Source: Bacteroidales bacterium (GTDB lineage: Bacteria; Bacteroidota; Bacteroidia; Bacteroidales; P3). Taken from it: a stretch of 6,436 nucleotides of DNA. The stretch lies in the NCBI GenBank assembly GCA_021443125.1, contig JABUUQ010000002.1, forward strand, positions 1,164,675 to 1,171,110. The letters run 5' to 3'. Positions 1 through 5,488 of the stretch are shown in pieces. Below the pieces are notes generated by a model. The model searched no databases. It was not told where the DNA came from and saw nothing but the letters and a program-made list of their open reading frames with translations. Positions within the stretch are counted from its first letter, which is position 1. Every line of letters begins with the position of its first letter. The translations under genes were made by a program, and so were the position numbers.

Positions 1-372
1 CTTTTGGCAATAAAGGAGATGTATAGACAGAAAGGTTCAAGCATTCTTACGGATGCAAACGAAAATATTGAAAGTGGTTTGATTATACGCCACCTTCTTT
101 TGCCTAAACATCTGGAAGAGAGTAAGAAAGTGTTGGATTGTATTGCTTGGGAACTATCTACATCGGTTACTCTTTCAATTATGAGCCAATACAAAGCCCC
201 TTATAAAATGCCTTTTGAGGAATTGAATTTATCAACACAAGTAGAAGAATACGAAGAACTTACTGAATTCTTCTATTCTTTGGGTTTTCACAACGGCTAT
301 CTGCAGGATTTTTCATCACAAACAACCTGTGTGCCAGACTTTGAGAATAACCGATTTTTGAACAACGATTAG
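1..372 (+). CDS. PflX-like radical SAM protein, C-terminal part (5' end outside window)
   Basis: This is the last 123 codons of an open frame that enters from the left edge. Codon 1 is CTT, and the TTG at 4-6 is an ordinary Leu codon rather than a start. The segment AIKEMYRQKG and the later run GLIIRHLLLPKHLEESKKVL, then SIMSQYKAPYK, match from memory the C-terminal part of the COG1313/PflX group ('putative pyruvate formate-lyase activating enzyme'). The CxxxCxxC iron-sulfur motif of radical SAM enzymes lies upstream and cannot be seen. The natural substrate of this group is unclear; the 'activating enzyme' label comes from similarity to PflA and should not be read as proven. The protein is expected to be cytosolic and ends in a polar tail FENNRFLNND. 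The gene stops at TAG and is followed by a strong hairpin terminator, so it is not co-transcribed by design with dapD. Confidence 0.8.
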   Translation, partial: LLAIKEMYRQKGSSILTDANENIESGLIIRHLLLPKHLEESKKVLDCIAWELSTSVTLSIMSQYKAPYKMPFEELNLSTQVEEYEELTEFFYSLGFHNGYLQDFSSQTTCVPDFENNRFLNND

Positions 373-394
373 AGAAAATAAAACTCCGTTTCAA

Positions 395-440
395 AAAAAT
401 AAAACGAAGGAAGAATTTTTTCTTCCTTCGTTTTATTTTT
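395..440. terminator. Perfect 21-bp hairpin, probably a bidirectional intrinsic terminator
   Basis: Bases 395-415 pair without mismatch with 420-440, leaving a TTTT loop at 416-419. The core of the stem is ACGAAGGAAGAA / TTCTTCCTTCGT. The outer part is an A-run on the left and TTTTATTTTT on the right, so each strand ends its stem in a U-rich tail. It lies 22 bp after the pflX-like stop codon and 24 bp before the dapD -7 box. It should therefore end the upstream transcript and insulate dapD. Because it is symmetric it could also stop minus-strand transcription that runs through dapD. Confidence 0.88.
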
Positions 441-464
441 ACCAAACTTTATTTTATTTTTTTG

Positions 465-472
465 TAACTTTG
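465..472 (+). promoter_or_regulatory. Bacteroidota-type -7 promoter element for dapD
   Basis: TAACTTTG matches the TAnnTTTG consensus of the primary sigma factor in Bacteroidota exactly. No good TTTG -33 element is present about 20 bases upstream, where the end of the terminator T-tract lies. A transcript starting about 7 bases downstream would have a leader of roughly 20 nt before the dapD ATG. That leader (ATTTTATAAAAACAACTATT) has no Shine-Dalgarno, which is normal for this phylum. Confidence 0.7.
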
Positions 473-500
473 CCAAAACAATTTTATAAAAACAACTATT

Positions 501-1307
501 ATGAAGGATTACGAATTGATAGAACAGGCATGGGAAAACCGTGATTTATTGAAGGAGAAAAAATATATAAATGCAGTAAATGACACTATTGCATTATTGA
601 ATCGTGGCGAGATAAGGGTGTGCGAAAAACATGAAGACGAGTGGCAGGTGAATGAATGGATAAAAAAGGCTATTTTAATGTACTTCCCTTTGTGCGGAAT
701 GAAGAAAATGAACGCTGGAGATTTGGAATTTGCAGACAAGATAGCAACAAAAAAAGATTATATGGAATGGGGAGTCAGAGTTGTGCCGCCTGCAGTTGCA
801 AGATATGGTGCGTTTGTTGCTCCAAATGTCATTCTTATGCCTTCTTATGTAAATATAGGTGCTTATGTTGACAGCGGAACAATGGTAGATACTTGGGCAA
901 CAGTGGGATCTTGCGCCCAAATAGGCAAAAATGTGCATTTGGCTGGAGGTGTCGGCATAGGTGGAGTTTTGGAGCCTATAGGAGCAAAGCCTGTCATTAT
1001 TGAAGATGATTGTTTTATTGGTTCAAGATGTATTGTTGTTGAAGGTACAAGAGTTTGCCAGGGGGCTGTGCTTGGTGCTGGCACTGTAATAACTGCTTCT
1101 ACCAAAATAATAGATGTATCTGGCAGTGAACCAAAAGAATACAAAGCATATATACCTAAAAACAGCGTAGTGATTCCAGGAAGCATTACAAAACATTTTC
1201 CTGCAGGGGATTACAATGTAAATTGCGCCTTAATAATAGGACAAAGGAAAGAAAGCACCGACAAAAAAACCTCTTTGAATGATGCTTTAAGGCAGATAGA
1301 AAATTAG
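501..1307 (+). CDS. dapD: 2,3,4,5-tetrahydropyridine-2,6-dicarboxylate N-succinyltransferase
   Basis: DapD transfers succinyl from succinyl-CoA to tetrahydrodipicolinate, the committed step of the succinylase branch toward meso-diaminopimelate and lysine. It acts as a cytosolic homotrimer. The 268-residue product is close to the 274 residues of E. coli DapD. Residues 1-90 form the helical N-terminal domain. Residues about 94-205 form the left-handed beta-helix of hexapeptide repeats, with the near-invariant segments VVPPAVARYGAFVAP (94-108), MPSYVNIGAYVDSGTMVDTW (113-132) and SCAQIGKNVHLAGGVGIGG (137-155), then IIEDDCFIGSR (166-176) and VVEG (179-182). The last 50 residues form the C-terminal strand and helix region. 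The ATG at 501 is chosen because it gives the family's usual length and lies just behind a -7 box. The gene is monocistronic here. It converges on the minus-strand gene after it, with 8 bp between stops. Its presence implies the succinylase route rather than the DapL aminotransferase route common in other Bacteroidota. Confidence 0.97.
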   Translation: MKDYELIEQAWENRDLLKEKKYINAVNDTIALLNRGEIRVCEKHEDEWQVNEWIKKAILMYFPLCGMKKMNAGDLEFADKIATKKDYMEWGVRVVPPAVARYGAFVAPNVILMPSYVNIGAYVDSGTMVDTWATVGSCAQIGKNVHLAGGVGIGGVLEPIGAKPVIIEDDCFIGSRCIVVEGTRVCQGAVLGAGTVITASTKIIDVSGSEPKEYKAYIPKNSVVIPGSITKHFPAGDYNVNCALIIGQRKESTDKKTSLNDALRQIEN

Positions 1308-1315
1308 GTTCTTGA

Positions 1316-2587
1316 TTAGGTTTTGTGTTTTTCCTTTTTTGCAGCAGGGAATAAGATATTATTTAGAATAAGCCTGAAACCAGGTGAGTTAGGAAAAAGA
1401 CTTAAATCGGTTTTTGGGTCACCCACATAATGCCTATAGTCTTCTGGATCGTGCCCAGCAAGGAATGTCCATGTGCCTTTACCATATTCTCCATGAATAT
1501 ACCTTGCTTCTGCTATAGATTTGTTTTCGCCCATGACAAGTACGTTAGATTTCAAAAGATTTTTCCTGAATGCAGTTGTTTGTCCGTAGAAACCCTTTAT
1601 TATTCTTGTGTGATTTTGTGTAAGCATGGTAGGAATCCAATCCCATTTTGCTGAAAAATCAAACAAAACAAAAACGTCGTTGCTTTCCTTCACCATTGAT
1701 GCTCTTTCTTTGGAAACATCAATATCGGATATTCTGTATTGTGTTGGATTTGTTTCTATATGAAAATCTTTGAAGGCAAAACAATTATCGTAATTAAGTT
1801 TGCTTTGAGCGTTATTGTCCATTGCATCTCCGTCGAACATGGATTCGCAAATATCCACCCCATCTGCAGCCAAAGCTATATCGAAAGAATCTGTAGCAGA
1901 GCACATTGCGAACATAAAACCGCCACCAACAACAAAATCTCTTATCTTCTTGACAACAGCAAGCTTAAGGAGAGAAACTTTATTGTAGCCAAGTTTCTTT
2001 GCCAAAGCTTCCTGAAAAGCAACATCCTCTTTATACCATGCAGCAGTCCTGTAATTTGCCCAGAATTTGCCATACTGCCCCGTAAAATCCTCATGATGAA
2101 GATGCAACCAGTCATATAAAGGTAATTTATCGGCAAGAACTTCTTCGTCATAAACAATATCATATGGAATTTCCGCAAAAGTAAGTACCAAAGTTACGGC
2201 ATCATCCCAAGGTCGTTTGTTTTTTGGAGAATATACAGCTATTTTTGGTGCTTTCTGCAATTTAACAACATCCATATTTACTTCTGCATCAGATATTTCG
2301 TCAATAATAACAGACATTTGAGAGTTTGAGATAATTTCATAACTAACCCCTCTCAACCTGCAAAGCTTTACGATTTCTGCATTTTCCTCCATTGCAAACG
2401 AACCGCCTCTATAATTCAGCAACCAATTAACATCTTGGTTTATTTCCAAGGCTCTATATGCTATTCCATAGGCTTTAAGGTGATTCTTTTGCTGTTCATC
2501 CATTGGAATCAAGACAAAAGACGCAAAAGATAGTATGCTTGAAAGCAGAACAAAGAGAAAAGATATATATTTCTTACTAAAAATCAT
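1316..2587 (-). CDS. Secreted conserved protein, usually labelled 'asparagine synthetase B'-like; function unknown
   Basis: The 423-residue product starts MIFSKKYISFLFVLL, a typical signal peptide (two lysines, then a hydrophobic run to about residue 25, likely cleaved near LSFA/SFV). The mature protein is therefore expected in the periplasm. I recognise the family from conserved blocks such as LIPMDEQQKNHLKAYGIAYR (26-45), NWLLNYRGGSFAM (54-66), KAPKIAVYSPK (112-122), LHLHHEDFTGQYGKF (161-175), GGGFMFAMCSATDSFDIALA (221-240), DFSAKWDWIPTMLTQNHTRI (310-329) and AGHDPEDYRHYVGDP (377-391). In Bacteroidota genomes it is commonly named asparagine synthetase B. The sequence does not support that: there is no N-terminal catalytic Cys2 and no SGGxDS PP-loop. 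The FAMCSATD segment after a glycine-rich strand looks instead like the nucleophile elbow of a class I glutamine amidotransferase fold, with Cys229 as candidate and His379 in GHDPED as a possible partner (inference). It follows dnaB by 12 bp on the same strand and is probably co-transcribed. Family membership is well supported; the activity is unknown. Confidence 0.85.
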   Translation of the reverse strand: MIFSKKYISFLFVLLSSILSFASFVLIPMDEQQKNHLKAYGIAYRALEINQDVNWLLNYRGGSFAMEENAEIVKLCRLRGVSYEIISNSQMSVIIDEISDAEVNMDVVKLQKAPKIAVYSPKNKRPWDDAVTLVLTFAEIPYDIVYDEEVLADKLPLYDWLHLHHEDFTGQYGKFWANYRTAAWYKEDVAFQEALAKKLGYNKVSLLKLAVVKKIRDFVVGGGFMFAMCSATDSFDIALAADGVDICESMFDGDAMDNNAQSKLNYDNCFAFKDFHIETNPTQYRISDIDVSKERASMVKESNDVFVLFDFSAKWDWIPTMLTQNHTRIIKGFYGQTTAFRKNLLKSNVLVMGENKSIAEARYIHGEYGKGTWTFLAGHDPEDYRHYVGDPKTDLSLFPNSPGFRLILNNILFPAAKKEKHKT

Positions 2588-2599
2588 AGAGTCAAGATA

Positions 2600-4144
2600 T
2601 TAAAAAACAGAATCGTCTTCCATATCCAACGGAGAGATATCATCGTTCATACTTGAGCCGACGGTCATTGTGCCTGTTGCAACATCAAATGATGAATTTG
2701 GACCAAGACTATCTGTAGAGAAAGAAGGCATACTAAAATCCTCTAAATTATGGAATCTTGTAGTTGAACCTTGGAATCCAAGCCTTGCATTTCCTACGCT
2801 TCCTGCCCTATTTTTTGCTATGTTTATGTATGCGATTCCTTGTGTAGAGCCTTGTTCATCTTCCGTTACGCCATAATATTCCGGTCTGTAGATAAACATA
2901 ACAATATCGGCATCTTGTTCTATCGCACCCGATTCTCGCAAGTCTGACAATACTGGTTTTTTGTCGCCACCTCTTGTTTCCACAGCACGAGACAACTGAG
3001 AAAGTGCAAGAATAGGTATTCCCAATTCTTTAGACAAGGCTTTCAATTGTCGAGAGATAAAGCTTATTTCTTGTTCTCTGTTGCCATTGCCTTTTCCTTC
3101 GCCTGCAGACATAAGTTGCAAATAATCAATGAATACCATTTGAATATCGTATTTTTGTTTCAACCTTCTGCATTTTGCTCTCAAATCAAAAATACTCAAT
3201 CCTGGGTTATCATCAATAAATATAGGGGCATCTGCCAAAATTTTTGTTTTCTCCTTGACGTTTTTTATAGTCTGCTCGTTCAAATTCTCGCCTCTTTTCA
3301 ATTCATGGCCATTTACTCCTACTTCAGAAGAAATCAAACGCATTGTAAGTTCCATTGCAGTCATTTCCAGTGAAAAAATTGCAACTGGTTTCCTGAAATC
3401 CACTGCTATATTCCTTGCCATAGACACAGCAAAGGCAGTTTTACCCATAGCAGGACGGGCTGCCAAAATTATAAGCGTACCTGGTTGGAATCCGTTTATC
3501 TGCTTATCCAATTCCATAAAGCCTGTCTGCACTCCCAAAGCACCACCATCCGATGTACTTATTTCTTGCAATTCCCTTATGGCATCATTCAACAATCCAG
3601 ATATGTTTTGTGTTGAGGTGTTGAAGTTATTGTCATTTATTTCAAGGAACCTTGTCTCTGTCTTATCAAGCAAATCAACTATATCTTGCGTTTCATCATA
3701 GGCTAAAGTCAAAGTTTCGGTAGAAACACGAATAAGTTCTCTTTGAATATACTTCTCTGCTAATATACTAACATAATATTCTATATGAGCGGCAGAAGTA
3801 ACATGGGCGGCAAGGGTTGAAATTTTATAGGAGCCACCTATTTTGTCCAACATGCCTTTCTTTTTCAGTTTTTCTGCAATAGTTACTGCATCAACTGGCC
3901 TTGCATCATGGAACAAGTCTTCTATGGCAGAGAATATCTCCTTATGTGCAAAATCATAGAAATAATCAACCTTCAGTCTGTCAATAACATTAGATACAGC
4001 ATCCTGACTAAGTATCAAAGCGCCCAAAACACATTCTTCCACATCGTTTGCCTGTGGTGGTATCTTATTATTATTCAATGAGAAGGCTGTTTCATAAGTC
4101 ATTCTTCTTGGTTTCAATCCTATGTTTATATTATTGTCTGCCAT
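2600..4144 (-). CDS. dnaB: Replicative DNA helicase DnaB
   Basis: DnaB is the hexameric 5'-3' helicase that unwinds DNA at the replication fork and recruits primase. The 514-residue product has the full architecture. The N-terminal helical domain covers about 28-135 (IPPQANDVEECVLGALIL at its start). A linker runs to about 200. The RecA-like domain follows, with Walker A ARPAMGKTA (229-237), the SLEM segment carrying the conserved Glu (E260), Walker B VFIDYLQLM (337-345), ILALSQLSR (378-386), LRESGAIEQDAD (402-413) and the arginine-finger region AKNRAGSVG (443-451, probable finger R446). The last segment is AKHRNGPTG in many homologues, so this version is slightly divergent. No intein interrupts the Walker A or other usual insertion sites. 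Residues 471-514 are a Ser/Gly/Asp-rich tail ending MEDDSVF. I use the ATG at 4144. An in-frame TTG at 4162 would add six residues, but it lies within the -7 promoter box. The next gene starts 12 bp after the stop. Confidence 0.96.
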   Translation of the reverse strand: MADNNINIGLKPRRMTYETAFSLNNNKIPPQANDVEECVLGALILSQDAVSNVIDRLKVDYFYDFAHKEIFSAIEDLFHDARPVDAVTIAEKLKKKGMLDKIGGSYKISTLAAHVTSAAHIEYYVSILAEKYIQRELIRVSTETLTLAYDETQDIVDLLDKTETRFLEINDNNFNTSTQNISGLLNDAIRELQEISTSDGGALGVQTGFMELDKQINGFQPGTLIILAARPAMGKTAFAVSMARNIAVDFRKPVAIFSLEMTAMELTMRLISSEVGVNGHELKRGENLNEQTIKNVKEKTKILADAPIFIDDNPGLSIFDLRAKCRRLKQKYDIQMVFIDYLQLMSAGEGKGNGNREQEISFISRQLKALSKELGIPILALSQLSRAVETRGGDKKPVLSDLRESGAIEQDADIVMFIYRPEYYGVTEDEQGSTQGIAYINIAKNRAGSVGNARLGFQGSTTRFHNLEDFSMPSFSTDSLGPNSSFDVATGTMTVGSSMNDDISPLDMEDDSVF

Positions 4145-4159
4145 AAAAATTATTTTCTG

Positions 4160-4167
4160 CAAAATTA
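4160..4167 (-). promoter_or_regulatory. Bacteroidota-type -7 promoter element for dnaB
   Basis: Read on the minus strand the bases are TAATTTTG, an exact match to TAnnTTTG. A TTTTC at 4190-4186, about 20 bases upstream, is a partial -33 match. The ATG at 4144 begins only 15 bases after the box, so a normal start site would give a leader of roughly 10 nt. The last three bases of the box form the TTG that a naive gene caller could take as the dnaB start. Confidence 0.65.
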
Positions 4168-4185
4168 CACTAATATCACTTTATA

Positions 4186-4211
4186 GAAAAGAAAAATCAT
4201 GTTTTCTTTTC
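4186..4211. repeat. 10-bp perfect palindrome upstream of dnaB
   Basis: GAAAAGAAAA (4186-4195) is the exact reverse complement of TTTTCTTTTC (4202-4211), with a 6-base spacer ATCATG. It covers the place expected for the dnaB -33 element and lies 25 bases after the stop of the PagL-like gene. It could be an operator. As a terminator for the upstream operon it is weak: only two G-C pairs per arm and no following U-run on the minus strand (TATAAAG follows). Confidence 0.4.
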
Positions 4212-4237
4212 AACATTTTGCACAAATTTTCAACATT
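4207..4237. repeat. 11-bp direct repeat with 20-bp period upstream of dnaB
   Basis: TTTTCAACATT occurs at 4207-4217 and again at 4227-4237, a spacing of 20 bp or about two helical turns. Between the copies lies TTTGCACAAA, a small inverted repeat (TTTG/CAAA). The second copy overlaps the stop codon of the PagL-like gene. Two same-face sites upstream of a promoter are what a dimeric regulator would need, but in such AT-rich sequence chance is a real alternative. Confidence 0.4.
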
Positions 4238-5468
4238 ATTCTTTTGTTAATACAAAAGGGATGCGTTTCTCTATCGCCTTTCCTTCATGGAATTTATGCT
4301 TAAATCTGTATCCTATACCCCATTCTATGTAGTCTGCTTTTCTAAAATCATAGGCTCTAAGGGTAAATTGTGCAAAAATGTTTTTTGGAAACTGATATCT
4401 CAAACCTATTCTTTGTATAAACTTGGAATAATACATTTTCTCGTTTTCTTTGTGTCTGTAGATATAGATTCCAGGGTCAAGAACAAAAGAAAAATTATGA
4501 AGATTGTATTCGTAGGTTAGATAGATAGAAGATGTAAATCTTTGATATAGAGATAAATCATCCTTAAAGCCATTGGTATAGTACGATTTTACATTCTTGC
4601 CTATAGATTCGTTATAAGTAACATCCAAACACAAGCCAAGAGAATGAGTGAAAGTCAATTGCCTTTGGAAACGCCCTTGAATACCAAATATAGGATAGGC
4701 TGCCCTTGCATCTGTCATATTGTTTGTGTCGGGATTAGGATAGGTAACAAACACTCCCTTTTGTCCAAAATATGCAGATAGCAAAGTTTGCCAGTGAGGT
4801 GTAAATGAAAGTATATCGTATTCGGTTTCAGATGATTTATATTTCTTCGTATGGACTATTTTCTCTGGAGAATAAGAAAGACCAATTATTGGCGTAAGAA
4901 TGTTTAGGCCCTTATTTGGTTTTTTCATCGTTCCATTGGAAAAATGAATAAAAGCGGCACCAAGATTTGCGTGAAAATTATCGTTGATATTGTATTGTCC
5001 TTCAACATCCAAGTGCAGATAGCATTCAACAGGGGTGGAAACTGCAACATTATACTTGTTTGTTTCCGAATATCCTTTCCATATGCCTGACAATCCGAAT
5101 GCAACCTCTGTCTTCAAAGCAAAACGCTGTGTATTAACAACATGAGCACCAATAATGCTATATATTCCAAAAGGATTTCCTATATTTTTTGAATAATTGA
5201 AACGACCATGAAACAAACCAAAACCATAGTAATAACCATTATAAAGATAGTGCCAAGGTTGTGTGCCATCCACTTCATTAGTTACTCTCAAGGAGAAGTT
5301 TTGCATGTACGTTATTTTTGTATTGTCTTCGTTAATACCTCTTACAAAGTCATTTATAGGAGCCACCCAACCATTTCCCAACGACAAAGTAAAGGCAAGA
5401 TTATTGTCTTGTGCATTCCCTAAAATTGAAAGCAAGAAACAAAAAATTAAAACAGCCTTTCGTTTCAT
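4236..5468 (-). CDS. PagL/acyloxyacyl-hydrolase-like outer-membrane protein, copy A
   Basis: The 410-residue product has a clear signal peptide (MKRKAVLIFCFLLSILGNA, cleavage predicted after Ala19) and many alternating aromatic/polar strands, as in an outer-membrane beta-barrel. AAFIHFSNGTMKKPNKGLN (171-189) matches the active-site region of PagL, the outer-membrane lipid A 3-O-deacylase, whose triad is His-x-Ser with a Glu 14 residues after the His. Here His175 and Ser177 are kept, Asn178 too, but the expected Glu position is Asn189. At about 390 mature residues it is over twice the size of PagL (about 150), as is usual for Bacteroidota 'acyloxyacyl hydrolase' proteins. The second half (about 215-389) looks like another barrel portion. 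A strand-like end EWGIGYRF (382-389) is followed by a 21-residue basic tail, absent from copy B. It starts 20 bp after copy B stops, so the two are probably one operon. Lipid A deacylation is inferred; a structural role or altered chemistry is possible. Confidence 0.8.
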   Translation of the reverse strand: MKRKAVLIFCFLLSILGNAQDNNLAFTLSLGNGWVAPINDFVRGINEDNTKITYMQNFSLRVTNEVDGTQPWHYLYNGYYYGFGLFHGRFNYSKNIGNPFGIYSIIGAHVVNTQRFALKTEVAFGLSGIWKGYSETNKYNVAVSTPVECYLHLDVEGQYNINDNFHANLGAAFIHFSNGTMKKPNKGLNILTPIIGLSYSPEKIVHTKKYKSSETEYDILSFTPHWQTLLSAYFGQKGVFVTYPNPDTNNMTDARAAYPIFGIQGRFQRQLTFTHSLGLCLDVTYNESIGKNVKSYYTNGFKDDLSLYQRFTSSIYLTYEYNLHNFSFVLDPGIYIYRHKENEKMYYSKFIQRIGLRYQFPKNIFAQFTLRAYDFRKADYIEWGIGYRFKHKFHEGKAIEKRIPFVLTKE

Positions 5469-5488
5469 TATTCCTTCGTTTTATTTTT
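5469..5488 (-). promoter_or_regulatory. Intergenic translation-initiation region of PagL-like copy A
   Basis: The 20 bases between the two PagL-like genes read on the minus strand A-rich sequence, then ACGAAGGAATA before the ATG. GAAGGA (5477-5472) is a Shine-Dalgarno-like run only 3 bases from the ATG, closer than the usual spacing. This is the clearest purine-rich ribosome site in the window, consistent with re-initiation on an operon transcript. The same sequence forms one arm of the terminator at 395-440 (in inverse orientation). Confidence 0.5.

Noticed and set aside
863..1186. 107-codon minus-strand open frame opposite dapD
   Set aside because: The hexapeptide-repeat coding bias of dapD leaves the opposite strand open; the Pro/Thr-rich product resembles no known protein.
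1303..1322. ATTAGGTT direct repeat at 1303-1310 and 1315-1322 around the convergent stop codons
   Set aside because: Only 8 bp, with each copy explained by the coding ends; no pairing potential as a terminator.
3255..3701. 148-codon plus-strand open frame opposite dnaB
   Set aside because: It lies wholly antisense to a conserved part of dnaB, has no recognisable domain and no promoter or ribosome site; it is a by-product of dnaB codon use.
2600..4144. Intein or insertion in dnaB, a common intein host
   Set aside because: Walker A, Walker B and the arginine-finger region follow each other at ordinary spacing with no inserted block.
4145..4162. Six-residue N-terminal extension of DnaB from TTG at 4162
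   Set aside because: The TTG is part of the -7 promoter element and the ATG at 4144 gives a normal DnaB start.
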